A DNA stretch of 64,000 nt from positions 134,001 through 198,000 of the forward strand of contig JASPKZ010007288.1 in the NCBI GenBank assembly GCA_030220185.1. The letters are read 5' to 3'. The stretch comes from Diploptera punctata. Taxonomy: Eukaryota; Arthropoda; Insecta; Blattodea; Blaberidae. The notes under the pieces were generated by a model. The model ran no database searches. It saw nothing but the letters and a program-made list of their open reading frames with translations, and was not told the origin of the DNA. Below are positions 32,428-42,510 of the stretch, in pieces. Numbering within the stretch: position 1 is the stretch's first letter; each line of letters opens with the position of its first letter. Made by a program: the position numbers and the translations under genes.

Positions 32428-32799
32428 CTTTATTTTTGGAAGAATGAGATGACATCGATTTATATGTTCTCATAAATCATCTTAATTATTTGTATCTATT
32501 TGTTTGTAATACTTGGCTAATATTCTTTCTCTTATCCACATTCAGATTTTTTCTACTGGGAACCTTTTATTTTGATGTTACTTATACCTAAGGTATCATT
32601 CCTCAAATATTAAAAAATAATTTGCAAATTTCAGTTCACGAAACCGGGAACTCTTAATTTTTTTGCGTACGGGTATCTGTACTTAGATATATTAGAAGAT
32701 ATATTATTTACCAAAAATCCATTCTGTTCATCGCGATATGTGAAATATTCAGTGGATTAGGAATGATTAATTCAACAAATTTTCTTTAAGGATTTGGAT

Positions 32800-32800
<1 letters not shown>
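32428..32800. other. No gene seen
   Basis: AT-rich DNA without recognisable signal. Confidence 0.5.

Positions 32801-32834
<34 letters not shown>
32801..32834. repeat. (CT)n microsatellite
   Basis: About 16 CT units. Confidence 0.95.
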
Positions 32835-32837
<3 letters not shown>

Positions 32838-32848
32838 TCGGTAATGTA

Positions 32849-32851
<3 letters not shown>

Positions 32852-32892
<41 letters not shown>

Positions 32893-33047
32893 GTGATAAT
32901 AATAGTGATAAAAATCTTCATAAAGTGGTCTGTCGAAGCGGTAAGCCTACACAAATTGAAAATAAGACAATCAGATCTCATTAAAGGCATCACCCGCCCA
33001 ACATGAAACTCGAAGGACCAAAAATGTATGGTGGCAATATAACACAC

Positions 33048-33106
<59 letters not shown>

Positions 33107-33140
33107 TTATGATAATAATAACAATAATAATAATAATAGA
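32852..33140. repeat. (AAT)n microsatellites in two blocks
   Basis: Pure runs at 32852-32891 and 33047-33104, with imperfect units to 33140. A GC-richer unique piece lies between them. Confidence 0.92.
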
Positions 33141-33365
33141 TAGATAGATATGTATTTATGATCTATAACACAGTACAATGTATGACAACTTCAATAAGTT
33201 AATTACTTGATGTATCAACCAGTCAATCCTAAAATATACATGGACACTGCAAAGGGAGTTCAAAGTCAAAATTGATTTATTTTTCTTTTCAATATTGAAA
33301 CAATAATATTCTTTATGACTACTAGATATATTCAGGTATACCACGTCCTAACTATTTAAAATTTT

Positions 33366-33910
33366 ATTAAAATTACTTCTTCTTCTTCCTCTACGCATGA
33401 AAACTGGCAGCTTGTTGCGTGTTTATCCACTACAGCTCCGGGGTATGGTGACGTCCTTCCATCGTAATTGTGGTCGTCCTAAAGGCCTTTTCTGTTGAGG
33501 TGTACAGTCACGTACTTCCTTCACTAATCTACTGTTCTCCATTCTGTCTATGTGATCGTTCCAATTTAGTCTTATATCATTTATCCAGAGGTTTATAGGT
33601 TCAATTTCACATTCTTCTCTAATAACAGAGCTGCGAATTTTCTCTCTAAGCGATTTTCCTACGATTTTCCTTAAAACTTTCATCTCGGTTGTTTCATTGA
33701 TTTGTTTTGTTTTTTGAGTTTCTGTTCGGCATTCACAACCATATGTTAGAACTGGTCTTATGACAGATTTGTAAATTCTTACTTTTGTGTCTATTCTTAC
33801 ATTTTTATTTTTCCTAACAGTATTGTTTAAACATCCTGATATTTTGTTTGCATTATTTGCTTGATGGAGGATTTCATTTTTAAATTTACGTTTATTTAAA
33901 ATAGCCTATA
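33366..33910 (-). mobile_element. Family H LINE 3' fragment H1
   Basis: Minus-strand LINE C-terminus: KVGIYKSVIRPVLTYGCE-like residues (about 33740), TEMKVLRKIVGKSLREKI, LNWNDHIDRMENSRLVKEV and KRPLGRPQLRWKD (open 33423-33683). The 3' end is a (GAA)n-type tail (33377-33390 on the plus strand as CTTCTTCTTC). Same family as 43334-43905. No reverse transcriptase core present. Confidence 0.75.
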
Positions 33911-34137
33911 CTGATCTATTCCTGTTCCTGTTTTGCAGACAGCATTTTTTGCCGTCCAGTGTGCTGATTCCGGGAATGGTGTTACTCCCTCGACAGCAAA
34001 ATGTCTAGTGGCTATCACTAAGTGGCTTTCTTAAATGTTCCTCGTTTAAAGATATATATAGCACGTATACTTGTGTAAATTATGTTTATATACATTTAGC
34101 ACCTAAATACGTATACATTGATGGCAGATAATGATAA

Positions 34138-34186
<49 letters not shown>
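34138..34186. repeat. (AAT)n microsatellite
   Basis: About 15 units. Confidence 0.93.
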
Positions 34187-35190
34187 TATCTCTAACTTAA
34201 ATGCCAATGGATAATTCAGTTTTTTTCGCTGTGCACTTTTAATAGAAATTTTGTATTTCTGCTAAATGATGAAATGCATGAGGGCGAATAACTTGGCTGT
34301 TAGGTAGGCCTATTCAGAATTGGATACCAAACAACAACTAATGTAGATGTTAATTAAGGCACGTGTGCATTATTGTATATAACATAGCTTAAAGTTCCCA
34401 CTTATAACTTGTATTTTAGTATCAAGTTCTGCGGACTCTCGCAGCTATCGCGAATCCCTATTTTTCAGTTTCATAATATTAACATCTGATTGTGAAATAA
34501 TCTAATAACTCGCCTGAACAATTTTGTCACTTCATCAAGACATCTGCACGACTTTAAAATGCTTTCTAAAGATTTTCATTATTTTATTTATAAATACGCT
34601 TTCAATAAACACAGAACAAGCAGTTTACTCTCATTGAGCATTAAAACGAATAGCTGGATATGGTTGTGATCATAGCAATGGAACAAAATGCAATCGAATG
34701 CAACGAAATTTTGAGTTATCGTTCTATTGCTCTTATGTTCAGTTCAGTGTAATGATATCTTAGATGTTGCACTGTTCACTGAAGGTTTTACTCATCCCTT
34801 AATTTGTAGACCGTATTGCCTTCTTTGCTGACCTCAATGGCGAAATTTAACTTAATGTGCTAAACTTCTGAAATAATTTAATCTGATAACTAAAACGTGT
34901 TTTTTAGTAATCTCACTGAAGATCGGTATTCTCACCATAATAGTTGTTACAGTTAAATAAGCCTAGTGATACTAGAACATTATTCAATGTTTATTACAAG
35001 TCAATCATTAACCCCTGAATTCAAAATGTATTTTATAAGATACATTAATTGTCTTATTTCATTTAATAATCTTAATAAGAACAGATGAAAACAAACAGAA
35101 GAGATCACGAAGTACAGAAACAAATATATTTAACTTAAAATAAAAAAATTGTTGAATTTGGGACAAAACGGACACCATATACTCCGGCAA
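34187..35190. other. No gene seen
   Basis: Unclassified AT-rich DNA, no coding-like frame. Confidence 0.5.
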
Positions 35191-35194
35191 TCAA

Positions 35195-35300
35195 TATATC
35201 CATTCATTCATAGTGCTCTGCCCAAGAGCACGTCTTTCACTGCAAACTTAGCATTCTCCATTCTTTCCTTAACCAATATATAATACAGCAAAACAGGCAC
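35195..35300 (-). mobile_element. S3 SINE body remnant
   Basis: GTCTTTCACTGCAAACTTAGC preceded by CTGCCCAAGAGCAC parallels CTGCCCGAAGGCAGGTCTTTCACTG in the S3 copy at 30.52 kb. Head missing. Confidence 0.5.
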
Positions 35301-35475
35301 TGTTATACAAAACAAAAAGACGGAAGAACCAAGATTCAACATTAACAAGATGATTGGATGAAAACTTATAATATCTTTGGGCCGGAATAGGTAGAAATGC
35401 CTAACCCGAAAGTAGTGAAAGGAGATTAATATATTTAAGAATATATTTGCAACTAAATATATTCTTCACTATATT

Positions 35476-35494
35476 AATATTTGGAACTAATGTA
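35476..35494. repeat. Target-site duplication of A2, left copy
   Basis: 19 bp, AATATTTGGAACTAATGTA, repeated exactly at 39528-39546. Confidence 0.88.
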
Positions 35495-36012
35495 CATCAA
35501 TTATATGTAGATTTCAAAAACTCATATGAATCAATTAAGATGGAGAAGTTATATAGTATCCTGCTGGAGTTCGGAATTCCTAAAAAGTTAATTAGACTTA
35601 TATGAATGTGTCTAAATGGCACAAAGAGTAGGGTGCGTGTAGGCAAACAGTTTTCGGACACTTTGAAATCCAGAATGGGTTGAAGCAAGGAGATGCACTG
35701 TCTCCTCTACTATTTAATTTTGTACTAGAGCATGCCATTAAATCTTTAGAGAATGAGGAAGGCTTACAACTCAATGGTATTAATAAGCTGTTAGTTTATG
35801 CTCATGATGTAGTACTATTGGCCGATAGTGAGGGGATACTAAAGGCCAACACGCAGACACCATTGAGTAACACTAAGAAATTAGGACTGGAAGTAAATAT
35901 CAATAAAACTAAATATATGGTCACACGTAGACATTCATTACATAATGGAAATGTACAACTAATGACAAATGAGGGAAATTTTGGGGAAGTGGCTGAATTC
36001 AAATACCTTAGG
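35495..36012 (+). mobile_element. Family A copy A2, left part (split by A3)
   Basis: 5'-truncated family A element starting inside the palm (HQLYVDF, motif A damaged: FKNSYESI) and passing motif B NGLKQGDALSPLLFNF and motif C as VYAHDVVLLADS. The YADD is altered to YAHD here. It breaks at KYL where A3 is inserted and continues at 38823. The outer boundaries are set by an exact 19 bp duplication. Confidence 0.85.
35996..36012. repeat. Target-site duplication of A3, left copy
   Basis: AATTCAAATACCTTAGG here and AATTCAAATACCTAGG at 38825-38840 differ by one T. They bracket A3. Confidence 0.8.
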
Positions 36013-38824
36013 CCTACTTACTTACTTACTCACTGGCACTATCGAACCCGTAGGTTCATGACCGCACGGACATAAACTCTCCATACATCCCTATCCTGAG
36101 ATAATGCTTTCCAATCATTCCCTGTATAATCTACTTCCCTCAAATCATAGTTAATGTTATTCTCCCACCTCATTCTTGGCCTACCAACTGGGCGTTTTCC
36201 TTCTGGCTTTCCTACACGAAGCTTCCATGCAAGTCTTTCATTCCCCATACGTGCAACATGTCCTGCCCATCGCAGTCTACGAGACTTAACTGTTCCTACT
36301 ACATCTGGCTTCCTATAAAGACCATGTAGTTCATTGTTATGTAGTCTTCTCCATTCACCTGTCTGTTCATTTCTCTTTGGTCCAAAAATTTTCCTAAATA
36401 ATTTATTCTCAAATACTTGTAATCTCCTTTCCTCCCTTAAAGTAAGAGTCCATGTTTCACACCCATATAATATAACTGGTAGAATAATAGTTTTATATAC
36501 TTTCAGTTTAACGTTTTTTGAAAGGAGTTGGGACATCAAGAGTCTCTGCAATGAATAATAGCACGCATTTCCAGAATTGAGCCTATGTTTAATTTCTTTG
36601 TGCATCTCATTCCTATTTGTGATAATTGTTCCTAGGTATTTGAATTCAGCCACTTCCTCAAAATTCCCCTCATTTGCCATTAGCTGTCCATTTCCATTAT
36701 ATAATGAATTTCTACGTGTGACCATATATTGGGTTTTATTGATATTTACTTCCAGTACTAATTTCTTAGTGTTACTCAATAGTGCGTGCGTGTTGTCCTT
36801 TAGTATCTCCTCGCTATCGGCCAATAGTATTACATCATCAGCATAAACTAACAGCTTATTAATACCATTGAGTTGTAAGCCTTCCTCATTCTCTAAAGGT
36901 TTAATGGCATGCTCTAGTACAAAATTAAATAGTAGAGGAGATAGTGTATCTCCTTGCTTCAACCCGTTCTGGATTTCAAAAGTGTCCGAAAACAGTTTGC
37001 CTACACGCACCCTACTCTTTGTGCCATTTAGACACATTCGTATAAGTCTAACTAACTTTTTACGAATTCCGAACTCCAGCAGGATACTATATAAGTTCTC
37101 CCTCTTAATTGAATCATATGATTTTTTGAAGTCTACATACAATTGATGTACAGTACCATTATATTCCCTTTTCTTTTCTAAAATCTGTGTTATACTAAAA
37201 ATCTGATCTGTTGTAGACCTGTTTCTTCTAAATGCACATTGATGATCTCCTAGAATGCCATCAATATAGGGAGTAAGTCTGCTTACTAATATATTTGTTA
37301 GAATTTTGTACGAAGTTGAAAGTAATGAGATGCCCCTGTATTTGTTGCAATCAGTTTTATCTCCTTTCATATAAATTGGTACAATAATTGATTCCTTCCT
37401 TTCATCTGGAAGAGATTCTTTTTCCCAAATCATACTAAGCAACCAGCGTATCTTGTCCATCAATTTTCCTCCCCCTGATTTTATCAGTTCTGCTGGGAAC
37501 TCATCTGAACCTGATGCTTTATTGATCTTCAATTTGTCAATCGCCATTTCAACCTCTAATGCACTTGGCTCTGTGACTAACATTTCTGCTGTCTGTAAAT
37601 TATCCTCCTCAATGTCCTGTCCTGTATGTACATTTCATAGCTGATTAAAGTAACTTTTCCATCTATTTAATATACTCCTGGAATGTGCAATCATATCCCC
37701 ATTTTCATTCCGAATTATGTTTGTTCTAGCCTGAAACCCTCTATTATCTACACTAATTCCCTGATATAATTCTCTAATGTTCCTGTTTTTTTGCATTCAT
37801 TTCAAAATCATTAATCTTCTCTCTGAAATATTCCCTCTTTTTAGACTTTAGTAGCTTGGGGGTTTCACGTCTAATACTACCCAATTGCTCTATTTTCCTC
37901 ATTGGGTTCGTGTAACCATTTCATTTTCGCTACTTTTCTTTTCTTTACAATGTCGGCACATTCCTCATCAAACCATTTCTTGTTTTGCCTCTTTTTTAAA
38001 CAACCAATGCTTTCTGATTCTGACAAATTTAATAGTATCTCTTATAGCCTCCCATTCTTTATTTATATCAGTTTCTTCTTCGTTTGCCACATTGTCTTCG
38101 GAAGATTCCAGTACTTCAAATCTATTAGCAATTTTGATTTTGTATTCTTGCCGCATTTCATCATTTTTCAAGTTGTTTAATTCAAATTTTACAGAATCAT
38201 CTTTAGCGTTTGTTCCTCTCATAAGCGATAGCCGTTGTCCGATTTTCACTCTGACCAGATGATGATCCGAATTGCAGTCTGTCCCTCTAACTGATTTAAC
38301 ATCGATGATGCTACTGTGCCAGCGTTTATCCACTAATACATGATCTATCTGGTTCCGAGTTTCTCCATCTGGGAAGTCCAGGTGTATTTATGAATATCTT
38401 TATGCTGAAATGTTGTGCTCTTAACAATGAGATTCTTTGATGTGGCAAATGTGACTAATCTAACCCCGTTGTCGTTACTATCTTCATGAAGACTGAATTT
38501 GCCTATTGTTGGTTTGAATATATCTTCCCTCCCCACTTTTGCATTAAAATCTCCTAAGACAATTTTTATATGATATCGTGAAAGGCTATCAAATAAGCAT
38601 TCTAATTGTTCATAGAACTCATCCTTCATCCTGTCATCTTTATCTTCTGTGGGGGCATGTACATTTACAATTATAAAATCATATCGTTTACCCTTTAGAA
38701 TTATGTATGATACCCTATCACTAACAAACTTAATATCTCGGATAGCGGATAGGATCCTCCTCCTGACTAAAAAACCCGTTCCAAATGCAGGTCTTTCTGC
38801 ACCCCCGTAGTATAATGCAAAGAA
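36013..38824 (-). mobile_element. Family A copy A3, inserted in A2
   Basis: 2.8 kb minus-strand copy lacking only the leader and the first about 45 endonuclease codons. Endonuclease starts at FALYYGGAERPAFG (near 38820), reverse transcriptase is intact (36039-37583) and the tail is complement (TAAG)n at 36013-36030. Frameshifts near 38370 and 38035 and decay at 37590-37960 separate the domains. The 16-17 bp duplication of A2 coding sequence on both sides shows target-primed insertion into A2. Confidence 0.88.
36039..37583 (-). CDS. A3 reverse transcriptase, longest intact frame in the window
   Basis: 514 codons, open from the lead-in to the reverse transcriptase to the natural stop. MAIDKLKINKASGSDEFPAE (13-32), KYRGISLLSTSYKILTN (81-97), FRRNRSTTDQIFS (118-130), motif A YVDFKKSYDSI (149-159), motif B GLKQGDTLSPLLFNF (207-221), motif C LLVYADDVILLADS (244-257, catalytic YADD at 247-250), LEVNINKTQYM and EFKYLGTIITNRNEM (motifs D and E), then the RTE-type C-terminus with ILPVILYGCETW, RRLRWAGHVARM and GKRPVGRPRMRWEN. 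All palm residues needed for catalysis are present. Without the endonuclease in frame it is not autonomous, and the first Met is internal to the original protein. Confidence 0.88.
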   Translation of the reverse strand: MLVTEPSALEVEMAIDKLKINKASGSDEFPAELIKSGGGKLMDKIRWLLSMIWEKESLPDERKESIIVPIYMKGDKTDCNKYRGISLLSTSYKILTNILVSRLTPYIDGILGDHQCAFRRNRSTTDQIFSITQILEKKREYNGTVHQLYVDFKKSYDSIKRENLYSILLEFGIRKKLVRLIRMCLNGTKSRVRVGKLFSDTFEIQNGLKQGDTLSPLLFNFVLEHAIKPLENEEGLQLNGINKLLVYADDVILLADSEEILKDNTHALLSNTKKLVLEVNINKTQYMVTRRNSLYNGNGQLMANEGNFEEVAEFKYLGTIITNRNEMHKEIKHRLNSGNACYYSLQRLLMSQLLSKNVKLKVYKTIILPVILYGCETWTLTLREERRLQVFENKLFRKIFGPKRNEQTGEWRRLHNNELHGLYRKPDVVGTVKSRRLRWAGHVARMGNERLAWKLRVGKPEGKRPVGRPRMRWENNINYDLREVDYTGNDWKALSQDRDVWRVYVRAVMNLRVR

Positions 38825-38872
38825 ATTCAAATACCTAGGAACAATAATCACAAATAGGAATGAGATGCACAA
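37968..38872 (-). pseudogene. A3 APE-type endonuclease (frameshifted)
   Basis: Two frames, 38345-38872 and 37968-38333. The first carries IIVNVHAPTEDKDD and LGDFNAKVGRED (catalytic D and N intact). The second carries DKRWHSSIIDVKS and NSDHHLVRVKI with the terminal D-H pair. A two-base loss near 38370 (TCTGGGAAG against TCTGGGGACG in copy A6) shifts the frame. The first codons of 38345-38872 (up to 38825) belong to A2 flank, read by chance. Confidence 0.78.
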
Positions 38873-39527
38873 AAAAAATTAAACATATGCTCAATTCTGG
38901 AAATGCGTGCTATTATGCATTGCAGAGACTCTTGACGTCCCATCTCCTTTCAAAAAATGTTAAATTGAAAATATATAAAACTATTATTCTACCAGTTATA
39001 TTATATGGGTGCGGAATATGGACTCTTACTTTAAGAGAGGAAAGGAGGTTACAAATATTTGAGAGTACAGTACTTAGAAATTTTTTTGGACCAAGGAGAG
39101 ATGAAGAGACAGGTGAATGGAGAAGATGACATAACAATAAGCTACATGGTCTTTATAGGAAGACAGATATAATAAGAACAGTTAAGTGTCGTAGACTACG
39201 ATGGGCAGGAGAAGTTGAGGACGACGGATTTTACCTAAGAAGGTATTTTAATGTGTTTTATTTTATGACTCTCCACCTCAACGGTTTTAACAATGACTTT
39301 TATTAGTATTGACTTGCATGCAAGCTTCTTGTAGGAAAGCCAGGGGGAAAACGCCCAGTTGGTAGACCAAGAATGAGGTGAGAGAATAACATTAACTATG
39401 ATTTGAGGGAAGTAGATTATACAGGTAATGATTGGAAAGCATTAGCTCAGGATAGGGATGTATGGAGAGCTTATGTCCGTGCGGCCATGAACCTACGGGT
39501 TCGATAGTGCCAGTGAGTAATTAAGTA
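38823..39527 (+). mobile_element. Family A copy A2, right part
   Basis: Continues A2 from KYLGTIITNRNEMHK through HMLNSGNACYYALQRLL (open 38860-39129), KTILPVILYG, LREERRLQIFE and GPRRDEETGEW to the C-terminal end at about 39506 and a TAATTAAGTAAAT tail. A short unrelated block of about 85 bases (39217-39312) replaces the HVARMGNER residues. Ends at the second copy of the 19 bp duplication. Confidence 0.85.
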
Positions 39528-39546
39528 AATATTTGGAACTAATGTA
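39528..39546. repeat. Target-site duplication of A2, right copy
   Basis: Exact match to 35476-35494. Confidence 0.88.
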
Positions 39547-39609
39547 AATGCCTGTGGGAATCCTCTATCAGTATTATTTATTGCAGTTAACATGGATTTT
39601 GGTTGATTT

Positions 39610-41035
39610 TGTCCTACTTCTTCTCTTCTATCTTCGGGTTTTTACAGCTGCTGTCGTCTTCCCGTGCCAAACCTCCAAAGCTTACGGTCTTGGGCATCTT
39701 CGATGTTTAGCCCTCTAGCTTGCATTACTGTCTTCATGTTTTCCTTCCATGTTAGCTTTGGTCTCCCTCTTTTCTTCTTTCTGTTCGGATGTCATTCATA
39801 TAGTTGCTTCGGCCATCGATCATCTTCCATTCTTAAAACATGTCCTAACCACCTTCATTCCTTCTCCTCTATTCTTTCAATTATGCTTTCTTCTACTTCC
39901 ATTATGTTTCTAATTTCCTTATTTGTGACATGTTCTAATTTAGACTTTCTGGCACTTCTGCGTAAATAATCCATTTATAGAGGTATTAGTCTAGTCTTGT
40001 AGTATTTATTGATTGTCTATACCTCACTTCCATAGATTGCAACAGATTCACACAAACGTTTTAAAACCATATACTTCTTTTGCAGATCTCTTTCCAATAT
40101 GCTTATCCCAACACCACTTGAATTTAAACGATGATATTATTTTGCGACTCCAACTATCAATTCGCAATGTTTTAATGTTATCTCTTTCGACTATACCTTC
40201 AAGTTTAATCCATAGATTATGCCCAAATATTTGGTTTGTTTCACTTGCTTTATTTGGATTCCTTCTTCCAATAAATTAAATATTCCCTCTTTCATTGCTA
40301 TTTTAATTGCCAGATATTCTGCTTTTTGTAAATTTACTGCGAGACCCCACCATGATTCATATGTGTTTTAAATCAACTTTTAATCATGGAATTCCATATC
40401 AAATTTTCCTTAGACGCCTAAAAAACCAGTTAATGATCGGCAAATTGTAATGTCAGCAAAAATCTGTTGCCTATTGAGATCCCCATTACATTTGCCGCTT
40501 TTTTCCCATTTCATTAATTATTCCACCAGTCCTACATCCAACATATAAATAAAAATGGTGACATAGTACTGCACCCTTTGTTTTCAATCCCTTTGACTGG
40601 TCACGCTTTAAAGGATAAATAGAACATTATATTTCCAATTTTAACAAAACATAAGGGGAGGTATCTTTATAGATTTGTTTAAATCATTTCTATTAGGTTT
40701 CTATCACTACTTGCTATTTGTCCAATACTTTCCCATAATTTGTCAAACGATCCTCCCTCGGAATCATGAACTCAATAGCTTTCTCTAAATCTATCATTGT
40801 GAAATGGCGTTTCTCTCCATCGTCAACTGTCAGTCCCGTTTTTTTCTAGTATCTAACACTGTTTGTATTTGCCATTATAGTGTCAACACATGACCTTCCT
40901 GGTCTGAATCCATTTGTGATCATCTCCTAATTTTTGTCTTTAATATCTTTTTGTAACCTTATTTTTAATAACTTCGCTGCTCTCATCTCGTTGAGCCATC
41001 TCCTATCATACGATTTAAAAAAATTCTAAAAATGG
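39610..41035 (-). mobile_element. Family C-like LINE 3' half C2, decayed
   Basis: Minus-strand relic. In order: QWLNEMRAAKLLKI-like lead-in near 40990, NGFRPGRSCVDTIMAN near 40910, motif A FTMIDLEKAIEF near 40790, motif C remnant LQFADH near 40440, KYLGIIYGL near 40220, YGSEVQTI near 40020, LRRSARKSKLEHVTNKEI near 39950, WLGHVLRMEDDRWPKQ near 39845 and RKKKRGRPKLTWKENMK near 39760. Frames shift often. 3' end has a GAAGAGAAGAAG tail. No intact frame. Confidence 0.68.
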
Positions 41036-41039
41036 AATC

Positions 41040-41280
41040 TTTAATCCCAATTTGATAAAATTCTCCAAACAGTATGTTGTGATTTACGATCTCGAAAGTT
41101 CTTTGTATACTTTAAGACAATTACAAATTTATTTCCCCCATGTCTCAATTCTTTATTATTTTTGAGGTAAAATTCATAATTGCTTCCTCTATACCGATCT
41201 GTACTTCGTTTATATTTTTGCTGGTGAGCGGAAGAAGGGGCATTATGACGTAAACTCTGCCTGAATAAATGAAACATTAT
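41040..41280 (-). pseudogene. Possible CR1/L2-type RT motif A fragment
   Basis: Minus-strand residues FEIVNHNILFGEFYQIGIKDS resemble the F-D-VNH-IL-L--GI stretch at motif A of CR1/L2 LINEs, with a decayed DL-TK upstream in another frame. Too short for certainty. Confidence 0.35.
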
Positions 41281-41284
41281 TAAT

Positions 41285-41338
41285 AATGTTATTATTGTTA
41301 TTATTATTTTATTATTGTTATTATTATTATTATTATCC
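41285..41338. repeat. (ATT)n microsatellite
   Basis: Imperfect ATT/GTT units directly before E2. Confidence 0.9.
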
Positions 41339-41641
41339 ATGAACCTCTATGAAAAATTGATCAGACTCCCAGATGATAATTACTGGCCCAATTATCATAA
41401 CAATGATAGAATATTGAAAACTCAACAAGGCTTTCTGCAACATGCTATAGAGCTACAAAGTAAACATCACCTACAAAATAACCCAGAAAAACTACCTGTA
41501 CAAGATAACCCTCTAAATCTCTGCATCCCAACGCACAGTCTAGACCTCTTAGAAGAAGGACTGATTAAAGCAAACACCAACCCTGAAATACTAAGATTAT
41601 GTGCCCTGGAAACAATAGAAACAAAATACCACTGTTCTTAA
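41315..41641 (+). CDS. E2 region between reverse transcriptase and RNase H
   Basis: 108-codon frame; residues from about 9 onward (NLYEKLIRLPDDNYWPNYHN) match E1. Contains TQQGFLQHAIELQSKHHLQ and LLEEGLIKANTNPE. No catalytic motif; it is the linker preceding RNase H. The first residues come from the flanking (ATT)n repeat. Confidence 0.6.
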   Translation: MLLLLLLSMNLYEKLIRLPDDNYWPNYHNNDRILKTQQGFLQHAIELQSKHHLQNNPEKLPVQDNPLNLCIPTHSLDLLEEGLIKANTNPEILRLCALETIETKYHCS

Positions 41642-42245
41642 TGATTACATATATATATATATACAGATGGCTCTAAGCTCGACCACAATGGCCCTGTGGG
41701 AGCTGGAATCCATTGCTCACTCTTCTCTCTATACACTCCACTTGGAAGAAATAAAACAGCTTTTGATGGAGAAATAAAGGCAATTCATACTGCACTTTCA
41801 CAAATCATATGCCGTCAACAAATCAATGACTACATCGTCATTCTGTCTGATTCCAAAGTTGCCATAGAAGCAATAACATCATTCAAGTCAGCTGAAAGCA
41901 AGGAAGTAGTAGATTGCAATAAACTACTCACTGACCTTTATAAAAACCATAAGACAGTAGTATTACAATGGATACCATCTCACTGCGGAATCAATAGAAA
42001 AGAAATAGCCGATATGCTGGCGAAACGAGGAGCAATGTGTTTACAGCAAGCTAATTTAAACACCAACATGGACAGAAACCACCTGCTACAGTGTCAGGCA
42101 CTTCATTCTGCTACGCTGAAGGATAGATACTGGGAAGCAAGAGCCAAACTTTCTCTTCTGCTATAATGTTCTATTGTATTAATTTATTATATATATTTTT
42201 GTTTTCTCATAATTCTGTCAAGTCCCCTGCATTTGTGTAAATAAA
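41339..42245 (+). mobile_element. Family E LINE copy E2, 5'-truncated with internal deletion
   Basis: Begins almost where E1 begins (IRLPDDNYWPNYHNND at about 41360) and runs through a post-RT segment (41315-41641), RNase H (41660-42045) and a shortened C-terminus. Between the last RNase H residues (CLQQANLNT) and the knuckle remnant (NMDRNHLLQC) about 80-100 codons present in E1 are missing. It ends in a (TAAA)n then (ATT)n tail at 42236-42345 without the extra hairpin segment seen in E1. Confidence 0.82.
41659..42166 (+). CDS. E2 ribonuclease H domain fused to zinc-knuckle remnant
   Basis: The domain begins at 41664 with YTDGSKL (catalytic D); a one-residue-scale break separates it from the frame 41696-42166 that carries GAGIHCSLFSLY, FDGEIKAIHTAL (catalytic E), ILSDSKVAIEAI (catalytic D) and LQWIPSHCGINRKEIADMLAKRG (H and final D). 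The frame then jumps to NLNTNMDRNHLLQC by an in-frame deletion, losing the two cysteines of the knuckle. RNase H itself looks complete apart from the start. Confidence 0.75.
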
Positions 42246-42279
42246 TAAATAAATTATTATTATTATTATAATTATAATA

Positions 42280-42346
<67 letters not shown>
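42246..42346. repeat. (ATT)n microsatellite, tail of E2
   Basis: About 30 ATT units with a few ATA. Continuous with the LINE 3' end. Confidence 0.93.
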
Positions 42347-42399
42347 TATTTCGACAGTTACAGAAGTCCAAAAACATAAAAACTTAAATTATGTAAAAC

Positions 42400-42510
42400 T
42401 TCTGCATGTTAATTCGTCAGTTATGGCAGCGAGGACTAGAATATAATACTCAGATGAACAGCGATTGACAGGTGCTAAAATGAGAATTTAAAAAAATTGT
42501 AATAGTGAAA
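42400..42510 (+). pseudogene. Family B-like C-terminal relic
   Basis: SDEQRLTGAKMRI parallels DEQRLTVAEMKFMRR in B3, and the preceding VMAARTRI aligns with LCYGS-AWTI. Very short and decayed. Confidence 0.4.

Noticed and set aside
32799..33047. Minus frame with isoleucine and RERE runs
   Set aside because: Translation of (AAT)n and (CT)n repeats.
36334..37146. Plus-strand frames opposite family A
   Set aside because: Antisense shadows of the minus-strand reverse transcriptase; the same serine/phenylalanine-rich shadows appear opposite every copy.
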